A DNA stretch of 64,000 nucleotides from NCBI RefSeq assembly GCF_014268785.2, contig NZ_JABWRD020000003.1, forward strand, positions 310,001 to 374,000, given 5' to 3'. Every line of letters starts with the position of its first letter. Positions within the stretch are counted from its first letter, which is position 1. The position numbers were made by a program, and so were the translations under genes. Below, piece by piece: positions 1 through 6,885 of this stretch. Below the pieces are notes generated by a model that saw only the letters and a list, made by a program, of their open reading frames with translations, had not been told where the DNA came from and ran no database searches. This stretch comes from Pseudomonas shirazensis (lineage in GTDB: Bacteria > Pseudomonadota > Gammaproteobacteria > Pseudomonadales > Pseudomonadaceae).

Positions 1-40
1 CTTTTGATAGGCCACGCTGAAAGATCGGTCTGGAGTTCTG

Positions 41-1264
41 ATGAATCTGTTCAAGCTGCGTCGGCCAGCTGTCGCGGTGGTCGAACCTGTACCAGCAGCA
101 CCGGCAGCTGCCGCGTCGCTATCGAGCGAATGGCTGATGGCGTCCGCCGCGCTGCCTGCGCCGATTTTTGTGCGTGGGCAGGGCTCGTGGTTATGGGACA
201 ACGACGGTCGGGCTTATCTGGACTTCACTCAAGGCAGTGCAGGCAACAGTCTCGGCCATTGCCCACAAGTGGTGAGCGAAGCGCTGAGTGCTCAGGCCCA
301 GACATTGCTTAACTGCGGCGGGCAGCTAACCAACCACAACCAGTTGCTGCTGGCGCAGAAGCTTTGCCAGAGCACCGGCAGTGACCAGGCATACCTGCTC
401 AACAGCGGTGCCGAAGCGTGCGCAACGGCGATCCGCCTGGCGCGTAAATGGGGCCAACTGCATCGCAGCGGCGCCGATCATGTCATTACGGCCAGCCAGG
501 CTTGCCACGGGCGCGGTCTGGATACGTCGGGCTTCAGCCAGGTGCCGTTCAACGACCTGAGCGCACTGCACGCCGCCGTCGACTCGCGCACGGTCGCGAT
601 CATGCTCGAACCGATCCAGGGCGAGGCCGGCGTTATCCCGGCCAGCCGCGAGTATCTCCAGGGTGTCGAACGGCTGTGCCGCGAGCTGGGCATTCTGCTG
701 ATTTTCGACGAAGTACTGACCGGCATCGGCCGCTGCGGTGCGTTGTTGGCCGAACAGCGATATGACGTGCGTGCCGACATCATCGCCCTTGGCACAGGCC
801 TGGGGGGTGGCGTGCCGGTCGCCGCGCTGCTGGCCCGCGGCAGCGCCTGCTGCGCCGAGCCTGGCGAGTTGCAAGGCAGCCAGCACGGCAATGCACTGAT
901 GTGCACAGCCGGCCTGGCGGTACTGGAGAGCGTGCTCGCGCCTGGCTTCTTCGAGCAGATCAAGGACCGCGGCCGCCACCTGCGCGAAGGCTTGAGCAGG
1001 TTGTCTGGGCGTTATGGTCATGGCGTGGTGCGCGGGCAGGGTCTGCTGTGGGCGCTGCAGTTACACGATGAGGTGGCGCCAGCGTTGGTGCAGGCGGCAT
1101 TGCAGGAGGGCTTGTTGCTGCAGGCGCCCCAGCCCGATGTAGTCCGCTTTGCCCCGGCGCTGACGATTAGCCGCGGGCTTGTCGACGAGATGCTGCTGAA
1201 GCTGGCCAGAGCCTTTGCCCGGCTGCACGGGCAACAGCACAACCGTCGCGAGATGCGCGCCTGA
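41..1264 (+). CDS. Class III aminotransferase-like protein lacking the PLP lysine
   Basis: 407 aa, fold type I class III aminotransferase by sequence (acetylornithine/diaminobutyrate aminotransferase relatives). Visible family motifs are NSGAEA at residues 121-126, HGRG near 156, EPIQGEAGV near 190-198 and FDEVLTGIGR at 222-231, whose Asp223 would contact the PLP ring nitrogen. The Schiff-base lysine should sit in a motif like LAKGLGGG; here the segment reads LGTGLGGG and Thr252 (codon ACA, 794-796) is in its place, so normal transamination is doubtful. The N-terminal 30 residues are Ala/Pro/Val-rich. An RBS GGAG lies 5 nt before the ATG. It lies just past the PQQ cluster; an aminotransferase gene (pqqI) has been described as part of extended pqq clusters in P. 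fluorescens, so a PQQ-linked role is possible but inferred. A terminator follows. Confidence 0.8.
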   Translation: MNLFKLRRPAVAVVEPVPAAPAAAASLSSEWLMASAALPAPIFVRGQGSWLWDNDGRAYLDFTQGSAGNSLGHCPQVVSEALSAQAQTLLNCGGQLTNHNQLLLAQKLCQSTGSDQAYLLNSGAEACATAIRLARKWGQLHRSGADHVITASQACHGRGLDTSGFSQVPFNDLSALHAAVDSRTVAIMLEPIQGEAGVIPASREYLQGVERLCRELGILLIFDEVLTGIGRCGALLAEQRYDVRADIIALGTGLGGGVPVAALLARGSACCAEPGELQGSQHGNALMCTAGLAVLESVLAPGFFEQIKDRGRHLREGLSRLSGRYGHGVVRGQGLLWALQLHDEVAPALVQAALQEGLLLQAPQPDVVRFAPALTISRGLVDEMLLKLARAFARLHGQQHNRREMRA

Positions 1265-1315
1265 TCGGCAATAGCGCTCACTTATTTCAACGAACCGTCT
1301 GGCGTTTCTGCGCAT

Positions 1316-1354
1316 CGCCCCTGGCCTGTCTTATTCGGCCCGGGGCGTTTTTTT
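1316..1354 (+). terminator. Rho-independent terminator after the aminotransferase-like gene
   Basis: The arms CGCCCC (1316-1321) and GGGGCG (1342-1347) pair, extended by inner GGCC pairs, and are followed by seven T residues (1348-1354). It lies about 50 nt after the stop codon. Confidence 0.85.
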
Positions 1355-1479
1355 GTGCACGCTGTAGGAGCGGATTACGCTCATTCGGCAAACCCTACCC
1401 GCGAGCGCAATACCGCCGCCTGCGGAACCTCTGCGCAAGCGCGCGAGTCTGTGTAGTAACCACTGACGGAGAGACATGC

Positions 1480-1638
1480 ATGGACTTCATTCGCATCATT
1501 ATCGCGATCCTTCTGCCGCCGCTTGGCGTGTTCCTGCAGGTCGGCTTTGCCGGTGCGTTCTGGCTGAACATCCTGTTGACGTTGCTGGGTTATATCCCCG
1601 GCATCATCCACGCGGTGTATATCATCGCCAAGCGCTGA
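1480..1638 (+). CDS. yqaE: YqaE/Pmp3 family small membrane protein
   Basis: 52 aa, below the length cut of most ORF lists. The protein begins MDFIRIIIAILLPPLGVFLQ and has two hydrophobic helices (about 5-22 and 27-48) separated by a short Gly/Ala-Phe turn. The LPPLGV and LGYIPGIIHA segments are typical of the Pmp3/YqaE proteolipid family (UPF0057), small inner-membrane proteins linked to membrane potential and to salt or cold stress. GGAGAG (1468-1473) sits 6 nt before the ATG; the ATG at 1476 is in another frame. It has its own hairpin downstream and no operon partner. Confidence 0.88.
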   Translation: MDFIRIIIAILLPPLGVFLQVGFAGAFWLNILLTLLGYIPGIIHAVYIIAKR

Positions 1639-1644
1639 CGTGAC

Positions 1645-1665
1645 GAGGGCCGCGCTGCGGCCCTC
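1645..1665 (+). terminator. GC-rich hairpin after yqaE
   Basis: Perfect 9-bp inverted repeat (GAGGGCCGC / GCGGCCCTC) with a 3-nt loop, 7 nt after the yqaE stop. The T tract after it is poor. It lies between converging genes and may serve both. Confidence 0.55.
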
Positions 1666-1689
1666 TGTTGCAATTGCGGGGTACTCGGC

Positions 1690-3522
1690 TCAACGGTCGA
1701 GAACCCGGCAATAGAACTTCCATTCTTCCTCGAGTGCATGCGCAAGGTTCTCGGCCTTGCGCAAACCATGCCGCTCACCGGCATAAAAATGCCCTTCAGC
1801 CTCGATCCCGTTAGCTTTCAGCGCCGCCAGCATGACGCGGGTCTGCTCGGGGACTACTACGGCATCCAGTTCGCCCTGGAAGAAGATCATCGGCACCTTG
1901 ATTTGCTCGGCGTGCAGCAGCGGTGTGCGTTGGCGGTAGCGCTCGGCGTCTCGTTCAGGATCGCCAATCAGCCAGTCCAGATAATCCCCTTCGAACTTAT
2001 GCGTCGCCCGTGCCAGCGCCAGCGGGTCGCTGACGCCATAGAGGCTGGCGCCGGCGCGAAATACATCGGCGAATGCCAGCGCGCACAGGGTAGTGTAGCC
2101 GCCAGCACTGCCGCCGCGAATGAACGCCTGCTGCGGGTCGATCAGGCCAAGCCCCGCCAGGTAACTGACTGCAGCGCAGGCGTCTTCGACGTCGACTTCG
2201 CCCCAGCGCAAGTGCAGCGCTTGCCGATAGGCGCGGCCATAACCGCTGCTGCCGCGGTAGTTGAGGTCGGCCACGGCAAAGCCGCGTTGGGTCCAGTACT
2301 GGATGCGTGGGTCGAGTACCGGGTAGCAGGCCGAGGTCGGCCCGCCGTGGATGAACAGCACCAGCGGCGCGGCGCCTTGCGGCTGGTTGGCCGCAGGGTA
2401 GAAGAAGCCATGCGCATGGGCGTCGCCGCTGGGATAGCGGATCGGCTGCGGGCGACTGACCCGCTCGGCGGGCAGCGGCAGGCCACCGCCGCTAAGCACG
2501 CTGGTCTGGCCGCTGACACGCTCGATGGCGATGACTGCGGCTGGGCTGATCGGCGAGGCGGCGATGGCGTAGATATGGCGGTCGTCCAGAGCCAGACTGC
2601 GAAAGCGGGTGTACTCGCTGGCGAAGCGCTGAACCTGATCACCGCTGTGCAGGCCAAGCTGGGCAAAACCGTCTTCGAACCAACTGGCCAGATAGCTATC
2701 ATGGGCGATTGCCAGCCAACTGCTGGCACCCAGTTGCCAGGGCGCGGCGGCGTGGTCGGCGGCGACTGCTGGTAGTGCTTTCCAATCGCCCTCGATCTCG
2801 CCCCATGGCTGCCAGAAACCGTTGCGATCAGACAGGCAATACAGCCTGCCTTGCCCGTCGAAGCGGGGTTGCTGCAAGGACTGCTCTGGGTCGATATCGC
2901 CGGCCCGGCATAGTGCGGCAGTCCACTCGCCGTGTCTGTCGCGCTGGCGACACATCAATCGAGTGCGGGTCCAGGGCTGTGCCGGGCGGTCCCATTCGAT
3001 CCAGGCCAGGCGCTGGCCGTCTTCGCTCAGGGTCGGTGCCGAATAGAAGTCGGCGCCTTCGGCCAGCACTTGACGGCCCTCATCGGCGAAGCAGACCAAG
3101 CGATGCACAACGCTGTCAGCGTGCTGCTCTTCGACAGCGAGCACTGAGCCGGCATGCCACAGCACATCTCCATAGCGGCAGTCGGCGGCAGCGGTCAGGG
3201 CGCGTGGCGCAGAGCCATCGAGGCCTTGCAGGTAGATCTGCTGATCGGACTCGTTGACGAATACCAGCACCTCCTCGCCCAGGCAGAAGCTACCGCCGCC
3301 GTATTCGTAGACACGGCTGCGTGCGCTGAAACCGTCCGGGGTCAGGCAATGGGGTTGCTGCTCGCGCCAGTGCCACAGGCGGCAAGCGCCGTCGGCAGGG
3401 CGGAATTCGTTCCAGAACAGCCCGGCCGCGCCGACCTTGAGGTCGGCGAAGTCGGTGCCGGCGGCGACGGCCTGGGCGGCGCTGAACTCAGTTGCGGGCG
3501 ATGACTCGGGAGTTTCGTTCAT
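1690..3522 (-). CDS. S9 family (prolyl oligopeptidase-like) peptidase of the pqq cluster
   Basis: 610 aa, cytoplasmic (no signal peptide). The N-terminal part (about 1-350) has WD-like blade repeats expected for the beta-propeller of S9 peptidases; the C-terminal part is an alpha/beta hydrolase. The catalytic triad is visible: nucleophile Ser472 in GGSAGGY, Asp553 in FFQGELD and His585 in GERHG; the oxyanion region FIHGGP is also present. Acylaminoacyl or dipeptidyl aminopeptidase activity is the family expectation. Its start lies inside pqqE (35-nt overlap), so it is translated from the pqq transcript. Homologues next to pqqE are called pqqH in P. aeruginosa and pqqM in P. fluorescens, names given from memory. 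A role in trimming the modified PqqA peptide is inference. Confidence 0.88.
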   Translation of the reverse strand: MNETPESSPATEFSAAQAVAAGTDFADLKVGAAGLFWNEFRPADGACRLWHWREQQPHCLTPDGFSARSRVYEYGGGSFCLGEEVLVFVNESDQQIYLQGLDGSAPRALTAAADCRYGDVLWHAGSVLAVEEQHADSVVHRLVCFADEGRQVLAEGADFYSAPTLSEDGQRLAWIEWDRPAQPWTRTRLMCRQRDRHGEWTAALCRAGDIDPEQSLQQPRFDGQGRLYCLSDRNGFWQPWGEIEGDWKALPAVAADHAAAPWQLGASSWLAIAHDSYLASWFEDGFAQLGLHSGDQVQRFASEYTRFRSLALDDRHIYAIAASPISPAAVIAIERVSGQTSVLSGGGLPLPAERVSRPQPIRYPSGDAHAHGFFYPAANQPQGAAPLVLFIHGGPTSACYPVLDPRIQYWTQRGFAVADLNYRGSSGYGRAYRQALHLRWGEVDVEDACAAVSYLAGLGLIDPQQAFIRGGSAGGYTTLCALAFADVFRAGASLYGVSDPLALARATHKFEGDYLDWLIGDPERDAERYRQRTPLLHAEQIKVPMIFFQGELDAVVVPEQTRVMLAALKANGIEAEGHFYAGERHGLRKAENLAHALEEEWKFYCRVLDR

Positions 3523-4648
3523 TGCGGAATGTCAGCTCTTCTATGGCCTGATGGGCGTGCTCGGCTTCCTCACGTGCCTGGAGGATGATGCCATGCTCGG
3601 CCGACTTGGCGCACACCGGGTCGGCGTTGCTGGCATCGCCGGTAAGCATGAACGCCTGGCAGCGGCAGCCGCCGAAGTCCTTTTCCTTCTCGTCGCACGA
3701 GCGGCAGGGTTCAGGCATCCAGTCGAAGCCGCGGTAGCGGTTGAAGCCGAACGAGTCATACCAGATGTGCCGAAGGTCGTGCTCGCGCACATTGGGGAAT
3801 TGCACCGGCAACTGCCGCGCGCCATGGCAGGGCAGTGCGGTGCCGTCGGGGGTGACGGTAAGAAAGATACTGCCCCAGCCATTCATGCAGCCCTTGGGTC
3901 GCTCTTCATAGTAGTCAGGGGTGACGAAAATCAGCTTGCATGGGTTGCCAGCTGCCTTGAGCCGCTCGCGGTACTCGTTGGTGATGCGTTCGGCCCGCTC
4001 CAGCTGCGCACGGGTTGGCAACAGCCCGGCGCGGTTGTGCTGCGCCCAGCCATAGAACTGGCAGGTGGCAAGCTCGACGAAGTCGGCCTCAAGCGCCACG
4101 CACAGCTCGATGATACGGTCGATCTTGTCGATGTTGTGCCGGTGGGTGACGAAGTTGAGCACCATCGGGTAACCGTGGGCTTTGACGGCGCGGGCCATTT
4201 CGAGCTTTTGCGCGAAGGCTTTTCTCGAGCCGGCGAGCAGGTTGTTGACCTGCTCGTCACTGGCCTGGAAGCTGATCTGGATGTGATCCAGCCCGGCGGT
4301 CTTGAACTCGGCGATGCGCTTTTCGGTAAGGCCGATGCCGGAGGTGATCAGGTTGGTGTAGAAGCCCAGCCGGCGGGCCTCGCCGATCAGCTCGGCAAGG
4401 TCTTGGCGCACCAGCGGCTCGCCGCCAGAGAAACCCAACTGTGCCGCGCCCATCTCGCGCGCTTCGGCCATGACCTTGAACCACTGTGCCGTGGTCAGCT
4501 CCTGGCCTTGCTCGGCAAAATCGAGCGGATTGGAGCAGTACGGGCATTGCAGCGGGCAGCGGTAGGTCAGCTCGGCGAGCAGCCACAGCGGCAGGCCAAC
4601 GCCGGGTTTGCCGGCTGTTTCAGGCGAGGACGATCCAGTGTTCGGCAC
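3488..4648 (-). CDS. pqqE: PqqA peptide cyclase PqqE, radical SAM/SPASM
   Basis: 386 aa from a GTG start at 4648. PqqE uses S-adenosylmethionine and Fe-S clusters to join the Glu and Tyr side chains of PqqA, the first step of PQQ synthesis. The radical-SAM cysteines are seen as CPLQCPYC (Cys31, 35, 38 in this numbering). The C-terminal SPASM region shows LPCHGARQLP and the cysteine run CRSCDEKEKDFGGCRCQA. The open frame extends upstream to 4696, but GGAGG six nt before the GTG and the family length near 380 aa favour this start. It overlaps the end of pqqD by 29 nt and the start of the S9 peptidase gene by 35 nt, so translation of all three is probably coupled. Confidence 0.95.
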   Translation of the reverse strand: MPNTGSSSPETAGKPGVGLPLWLLAELTYRCPLQCPYCSNPLDFAEQGQELTTAQWFKVMAEAREMGAAQLGFSGGEPLVRQDLAELIGEARRLGFYTNLITSGIGLTEKRIAEFKTAGLDHIQISFQASDEQVNNLLAGSRKAFAQKLEMARAVKAHGYPMVLNFVTHRHNIDKIDRIIELCVALEADFVELATCQFYGWAQHNRAGLLPTRAQLERAERITNEYRERLKAAGNPCKLIFVTPDYYEERPKGCMNGWGSIFLTVTPDGTALPCHGARQLPVQFPNVREHDLRHIWYDSFGFNRYRGFDWMPEPCRSCDEKEKDFGGCRCQAFMLTGDASNADPVCAKSAEHGIILQAREEAEHAHQAIEELTFRNERNSRVIARN

Positions 4649-4895
4649 GGGCCACCTCCATGAATTGCTCGATGTCGTCAGCGACCTCGGGCACATCGGG
4701 GAACTGCTGGGAAAGCTCGGCGATGATCACCGCGACCGAGCGCTGGCCATTGATCAGGCCGCCAATCAGCGCGGCACTTTCGTTGAGTTTGATCATGCCC
4801 TCCGGGTACAGCAAGACGTGGCCTTGCTGCGCCGGCTCATACTGGTAGCGGTAGCCTGGGCGCCAGCTGGGCACCTGTTGACGGTCAAGACTCAT
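4620..4895 (-). CDS. pqqD: PQQ biosynthesis chaperone PqqD
   Basis: 91 aa, the normal size for the family. PqqD is a RiPP recognition element that binds PqqA and presents it to PqqE. The stretch GHVLLYPEGMIKLNESAALI matches the winged-helix beta-strand surface that grips the peptide, followed by a helix ending in FMEVARAEHWI. Its ATG overlaps the pqqC stop codon (ATGA), and AAGGGG lies upstream. The gene ends 29 nt inside pqqE. PqqD is separate here, not fused to PqqC or PqqE as in some other genera. Confidence 0.95.
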   Translation of the reverse strand: MSLDRQQVPSWRPGYRYQYEPAQQGHVLLYPEGMIKLNESAALIGGLINGQRSVAVIIAELSQQFPDVPEVADDIEQFMEVARAEHWIVLA

Positions 4896-5647
4896 AGTGT
4901 GATCCCCTTGTGCCAGACCCGCTCGCGGGTGACGGAGTGGTAGGGAGGGCGGTCCAGCTCATAGGCCATGCTCATGGCGTCGAGCATGCTCCAGAGAATA
5001 TCCAGCTTGAACTGGAGGATTTCCAGCATGCGCTCCTGGCTGGCGCGGGTGGTGTAGTGCTGCAAGGTGATCGCCAGGCCGTGCTCAACGTCGCGCCGGG
5101 CTTGGCCAAGACGGGTGCGGAAGTACTCGTAGCCAGCCGGATCGATCCACGGGTAATGCTGTGGCCAGCTGTCGAGCCGCGACTGGTGAATCTGCGGCGC
5201 GAACAGCTCGGTCAACGAGCTGCTGGCGGCTTCCTGCCAGCTGGCGCGGCGGGCGAAGTTGACGTAGGCGTCGACCGCGAAGCGCACGCCGGGCAGCACC
5301 AGCTCTTGCGAGCGCAGTTGCTCCGGGTCCAGGCCGACCGCCTGACCCAAGCGCAGCCAGGCTTCGATACCACCGTCTTCACCGGGCGCACCGTCGTGGT
5401 CGAGCAGGCGCTGGATCCACTCGCGGCGAATCTCTCGATCCGGGCAGTTGGCGAGGATCGCGGCGTCCTTCAGTGGAATATTCACCTGATAGTAGAAGCG
5501 GTTGGCGACCCAGCCCTGAATCTGCTCGCGGCTGGCGCGGCCGTCATACATTGCCACGTGATAGGGGTGATGGATGTGGTAGTAGGCGCCCTTGGCGCGC
5601 AGAGCCTGCTCGAATTCGGCAGGCGACATCGGCGTTGCGTCGCTCAT
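4892..5647 (-). CDS. pqqC: Pyrroloquinoline-quinone synthase PqqC
   Basis: 251 aa. PqqC is a cofactorless oxidase that carries out the last step: ring closure and eight-electron oxidation of AHQQ to PQQ. The all-helical TENA/PqqC fold is recognised from YYHIHHPYHVAMYDG near the N-terminus (His residues of the active site), QGWVANRFYYQ, LLDHDGAPGEDGGIEAWL and AITLQHYTTRASQERML. The length fits the family. It starts 10 nt after the pqqB stop and overlaps pqqD by 4 nt. Confidence 0.96.
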   Translation of the reverse strand: MSDATPMSPAEFEQALRAKGAYYHIHHPYHVAMYDGRASREQIQGWVANRFYYQVNIPLKDAAILANCPDREIRREWIQRLLDHDGAPGEDGGIEAWLRLGQAVGLDPEQLRSQELVLPGVRFAVDAYVNFARRASWQEAASSSLTELFAPQIHQSRLDSWPQHYPWIDPAGYEYFRTRLGQARRDVEHGLAITLQHYTTRASQERMLEILQFKLDILWSMLDAMSMAYELDRPPYHSVTRERVWHKGITL

Positions 5648-5656
5648 GTGCGGCTC

Positions 5657-6568
5657 CTACAGCTCGATGCTCATGCCGTCGTAGGCGACTTCGACGCCGC
5701 GGCGTTCGACTTCGGCGCGCTCGGGCGAGTCTTCATCGAGGATCGGGTTGGTGTTGTTGATGTGGATAAGGACCTTGCGCTGGCTGGCGAAACCGTCCAG
5801 CACTTCAAGCATGCCGCCTGGGCCGCTCTGCGCCAGATGGCCCATCTCGCGACCGGTGCGGGTACCGACGCCACGCTGCCGCATTTCATCATCACGCCAC
5901 AGCGTGCCATCGACCAGCAGGCAGTCGGCACCCTGCATCATTTCCAGCAGGGAGTTGTCGACCTGACCGAGACCTGGGGCGTAGAACAGCTTGCCGCCTG
6001 TGCGCAGGTCTTCGACCAGCAGGCCGAGGTTGTCGCCTGGATGCGGGTCGAAGCGGTGCGGCGAATACGGCGGCGCGGCGCTGCGCAGCGGGAACGGGGT
6101 GAACTTGAGGTTGGGGCAGGCCGGGATGACGAAGCTGCCTTCGAGTTCGATACGGTTCCAGGCCAGGCCGCCGTTCCAGTGGCTGAGCATGTTGAACAAC
6201 GGAAAACCGCTGGTCAGGTCCTGATGGACCATTTCGGTGCACCAGACTTGATGCGGGCAGCCTTCACGCAGGCTGAGCAGGCCGGTGGTGTGGTCGATCT
6301 GACTGTCGAGCAGGACGATCGCGTCGATGCCGCTGTCGCGCAGTGCACGGGCCGGCTGCATCGGTGCAAACGCCTGCAATTGCGCGCGGATATCTGGCGA
6401 AGCGTTGCACAGGACCCAGTGCTCGCCGTCGTCGGACAGCGCGATCGATGACTGGGTGCGCGCCTGCGCGCGCAGCGAGCCATCCCTGAAACCCTTGCAG
6501 TTGACGCAGTTGCAGTTCCACTGCGGAAATCCGCCACCGGCAGCTGAACCAAGAATCTGGACGTACAT
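5657..6568 (-). CDS. pqqB: PQQ biosynthesis protein PqqB
   Basis: 303 aa, exactly the usual family length, from the ATG at 6568; a GTG two codons upstream is also in frame. PqqB is a metallo-beta-lactamase-fold protein proposed to hydroxylate the tyrosine-derived ring of the PQQ precursor. The N-terminus MYVQILGSAAGGGFPQWNC and the CNCVNC zinc-site cysteines are typical, as is SQIDHTTGLLSLREG in place of the canonical metal-binding HxHxDH. GAGGG lies 5 nt before the start. It follows the hairpin that separates it from pqqA. Confidence 0.95.
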   Translation of the reverse strand: MYVQILGSAAGGGFPQWNCNCVNCKGFRDGSLRAQARTQSSIALSDDGEHWVLCNASPDIRAQLQAFAPMQPARALRDSGIDAIVLLDSQIDHTTGLLSLREGCPHQVWCTEMVHQDLTSGFPLFNMLSHWNGGLAWNRIELEGSFVIPACPNLKFTPFPLRSAAPPYSPHRFDPHPGDNLGLLVEDLRTGGKLFYAPGLGQVDNSLLEMMQGADCLLVDGTLWRDDEMRQRGVGTRTGREMGHLAQSGPGGMLEVLDGFASQRKVLIHINNTNPILDEDSPERAEVERRGVEVAYDGMSIEL

Positions 6569-6596
6569 GGCCACCCTCTATGCAAAATGCTGTAGG

Positions 6597-6629
6597 CAAA
6601 AACAACAACGCCCCGGCGGGACCGAGGCG
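6597..6629 (-). terminator. Terminator-like hairpin between pqqA and pqqB
   Basis: On the minus strand CGCCTCGG and CCGGGGCG form an 8-bp stem (one T-G pair) with a 5-nt loop, followed by a T-rich run (complement of 6597-6608). It lies 19 nt after the pqqA stop. Because pqqBCDE have no other obvious promoter, this is probably a partial terminator that makes pqqA mRNA more abundant than the downstream genes. Confidence 0.75.
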
Positions 6630-6647
6630 TCTAACCGCAAGCCAGGC

Positions 6648-6719
6648 TTAGCGGTTGGCGAAGTACATGGTCACTTCAAAGCCAATACGCAGATCAGTGT
6701 AAGCAGGTTTTGTCCACAT
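6648..6719 (-). CDS. pqqA: PQQ precursor peptide PqqA
   Basis: 23 aa, too short for usual ORF calling: [20 protein letters not shown] followed by ANR. The substrate residues Glu15 and Tyr19 in EVTMY are the ones PqqE cross-links and that become PQQ. A strong AAGGAG (6727-6732) sits 7 nt before the ATG, consistent with high expression of a precursor peptide. It is the first gene of pqqABCDE, about 165 nt downstream of pqqF. The peptide is expected to be cut by PqqF and its partner. Confidence 0.96.
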
Positions 6720-6810
6720 GGGATTACTCCTTCGGGATGGGGCTTGAGGGTTGTCAGCTACTTATTTGGTACCCCCCTGAAGCAGGAGGTTCCATTTGCT
6801 GAGGTTGCGC

Positions 6811-6824
6811 TATCTTACAAGATA
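6811..6824. promoter_or_regulatory. Short palindrome upstream of pqqA
   Basis: Perfect 6-bp inverted repeat TATCTT-AC-AAGATA in the AT-rich gap between pqqF and pqqA, 92 nt before the pqqA start. The position suits an operator, but the regulator is unknown and a chance palindrome in AT-rich DNA is possible. Confidence 0.3.
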
Positions 6825-6885
6825 ATTATGTACCAGAAGGTTCATTTTGCGAGAAGGGTTGTTGCGTGGCGAGTAACAATCTCGG

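Noticed and set aside
1362..1412. REP-like sequence (GTAGGAGCGG with a later CCCGCGAG)
   Set aside because: It resembles pseudomonad REP elements but the two halves do not pair cleanly, and I found no second copy in the window.
4910..6451. 513-codon plus-strand frame opposite pqqC and pqqB
   Set aside because: Antisense shadow of the PQQ genes, with no motif of its own.
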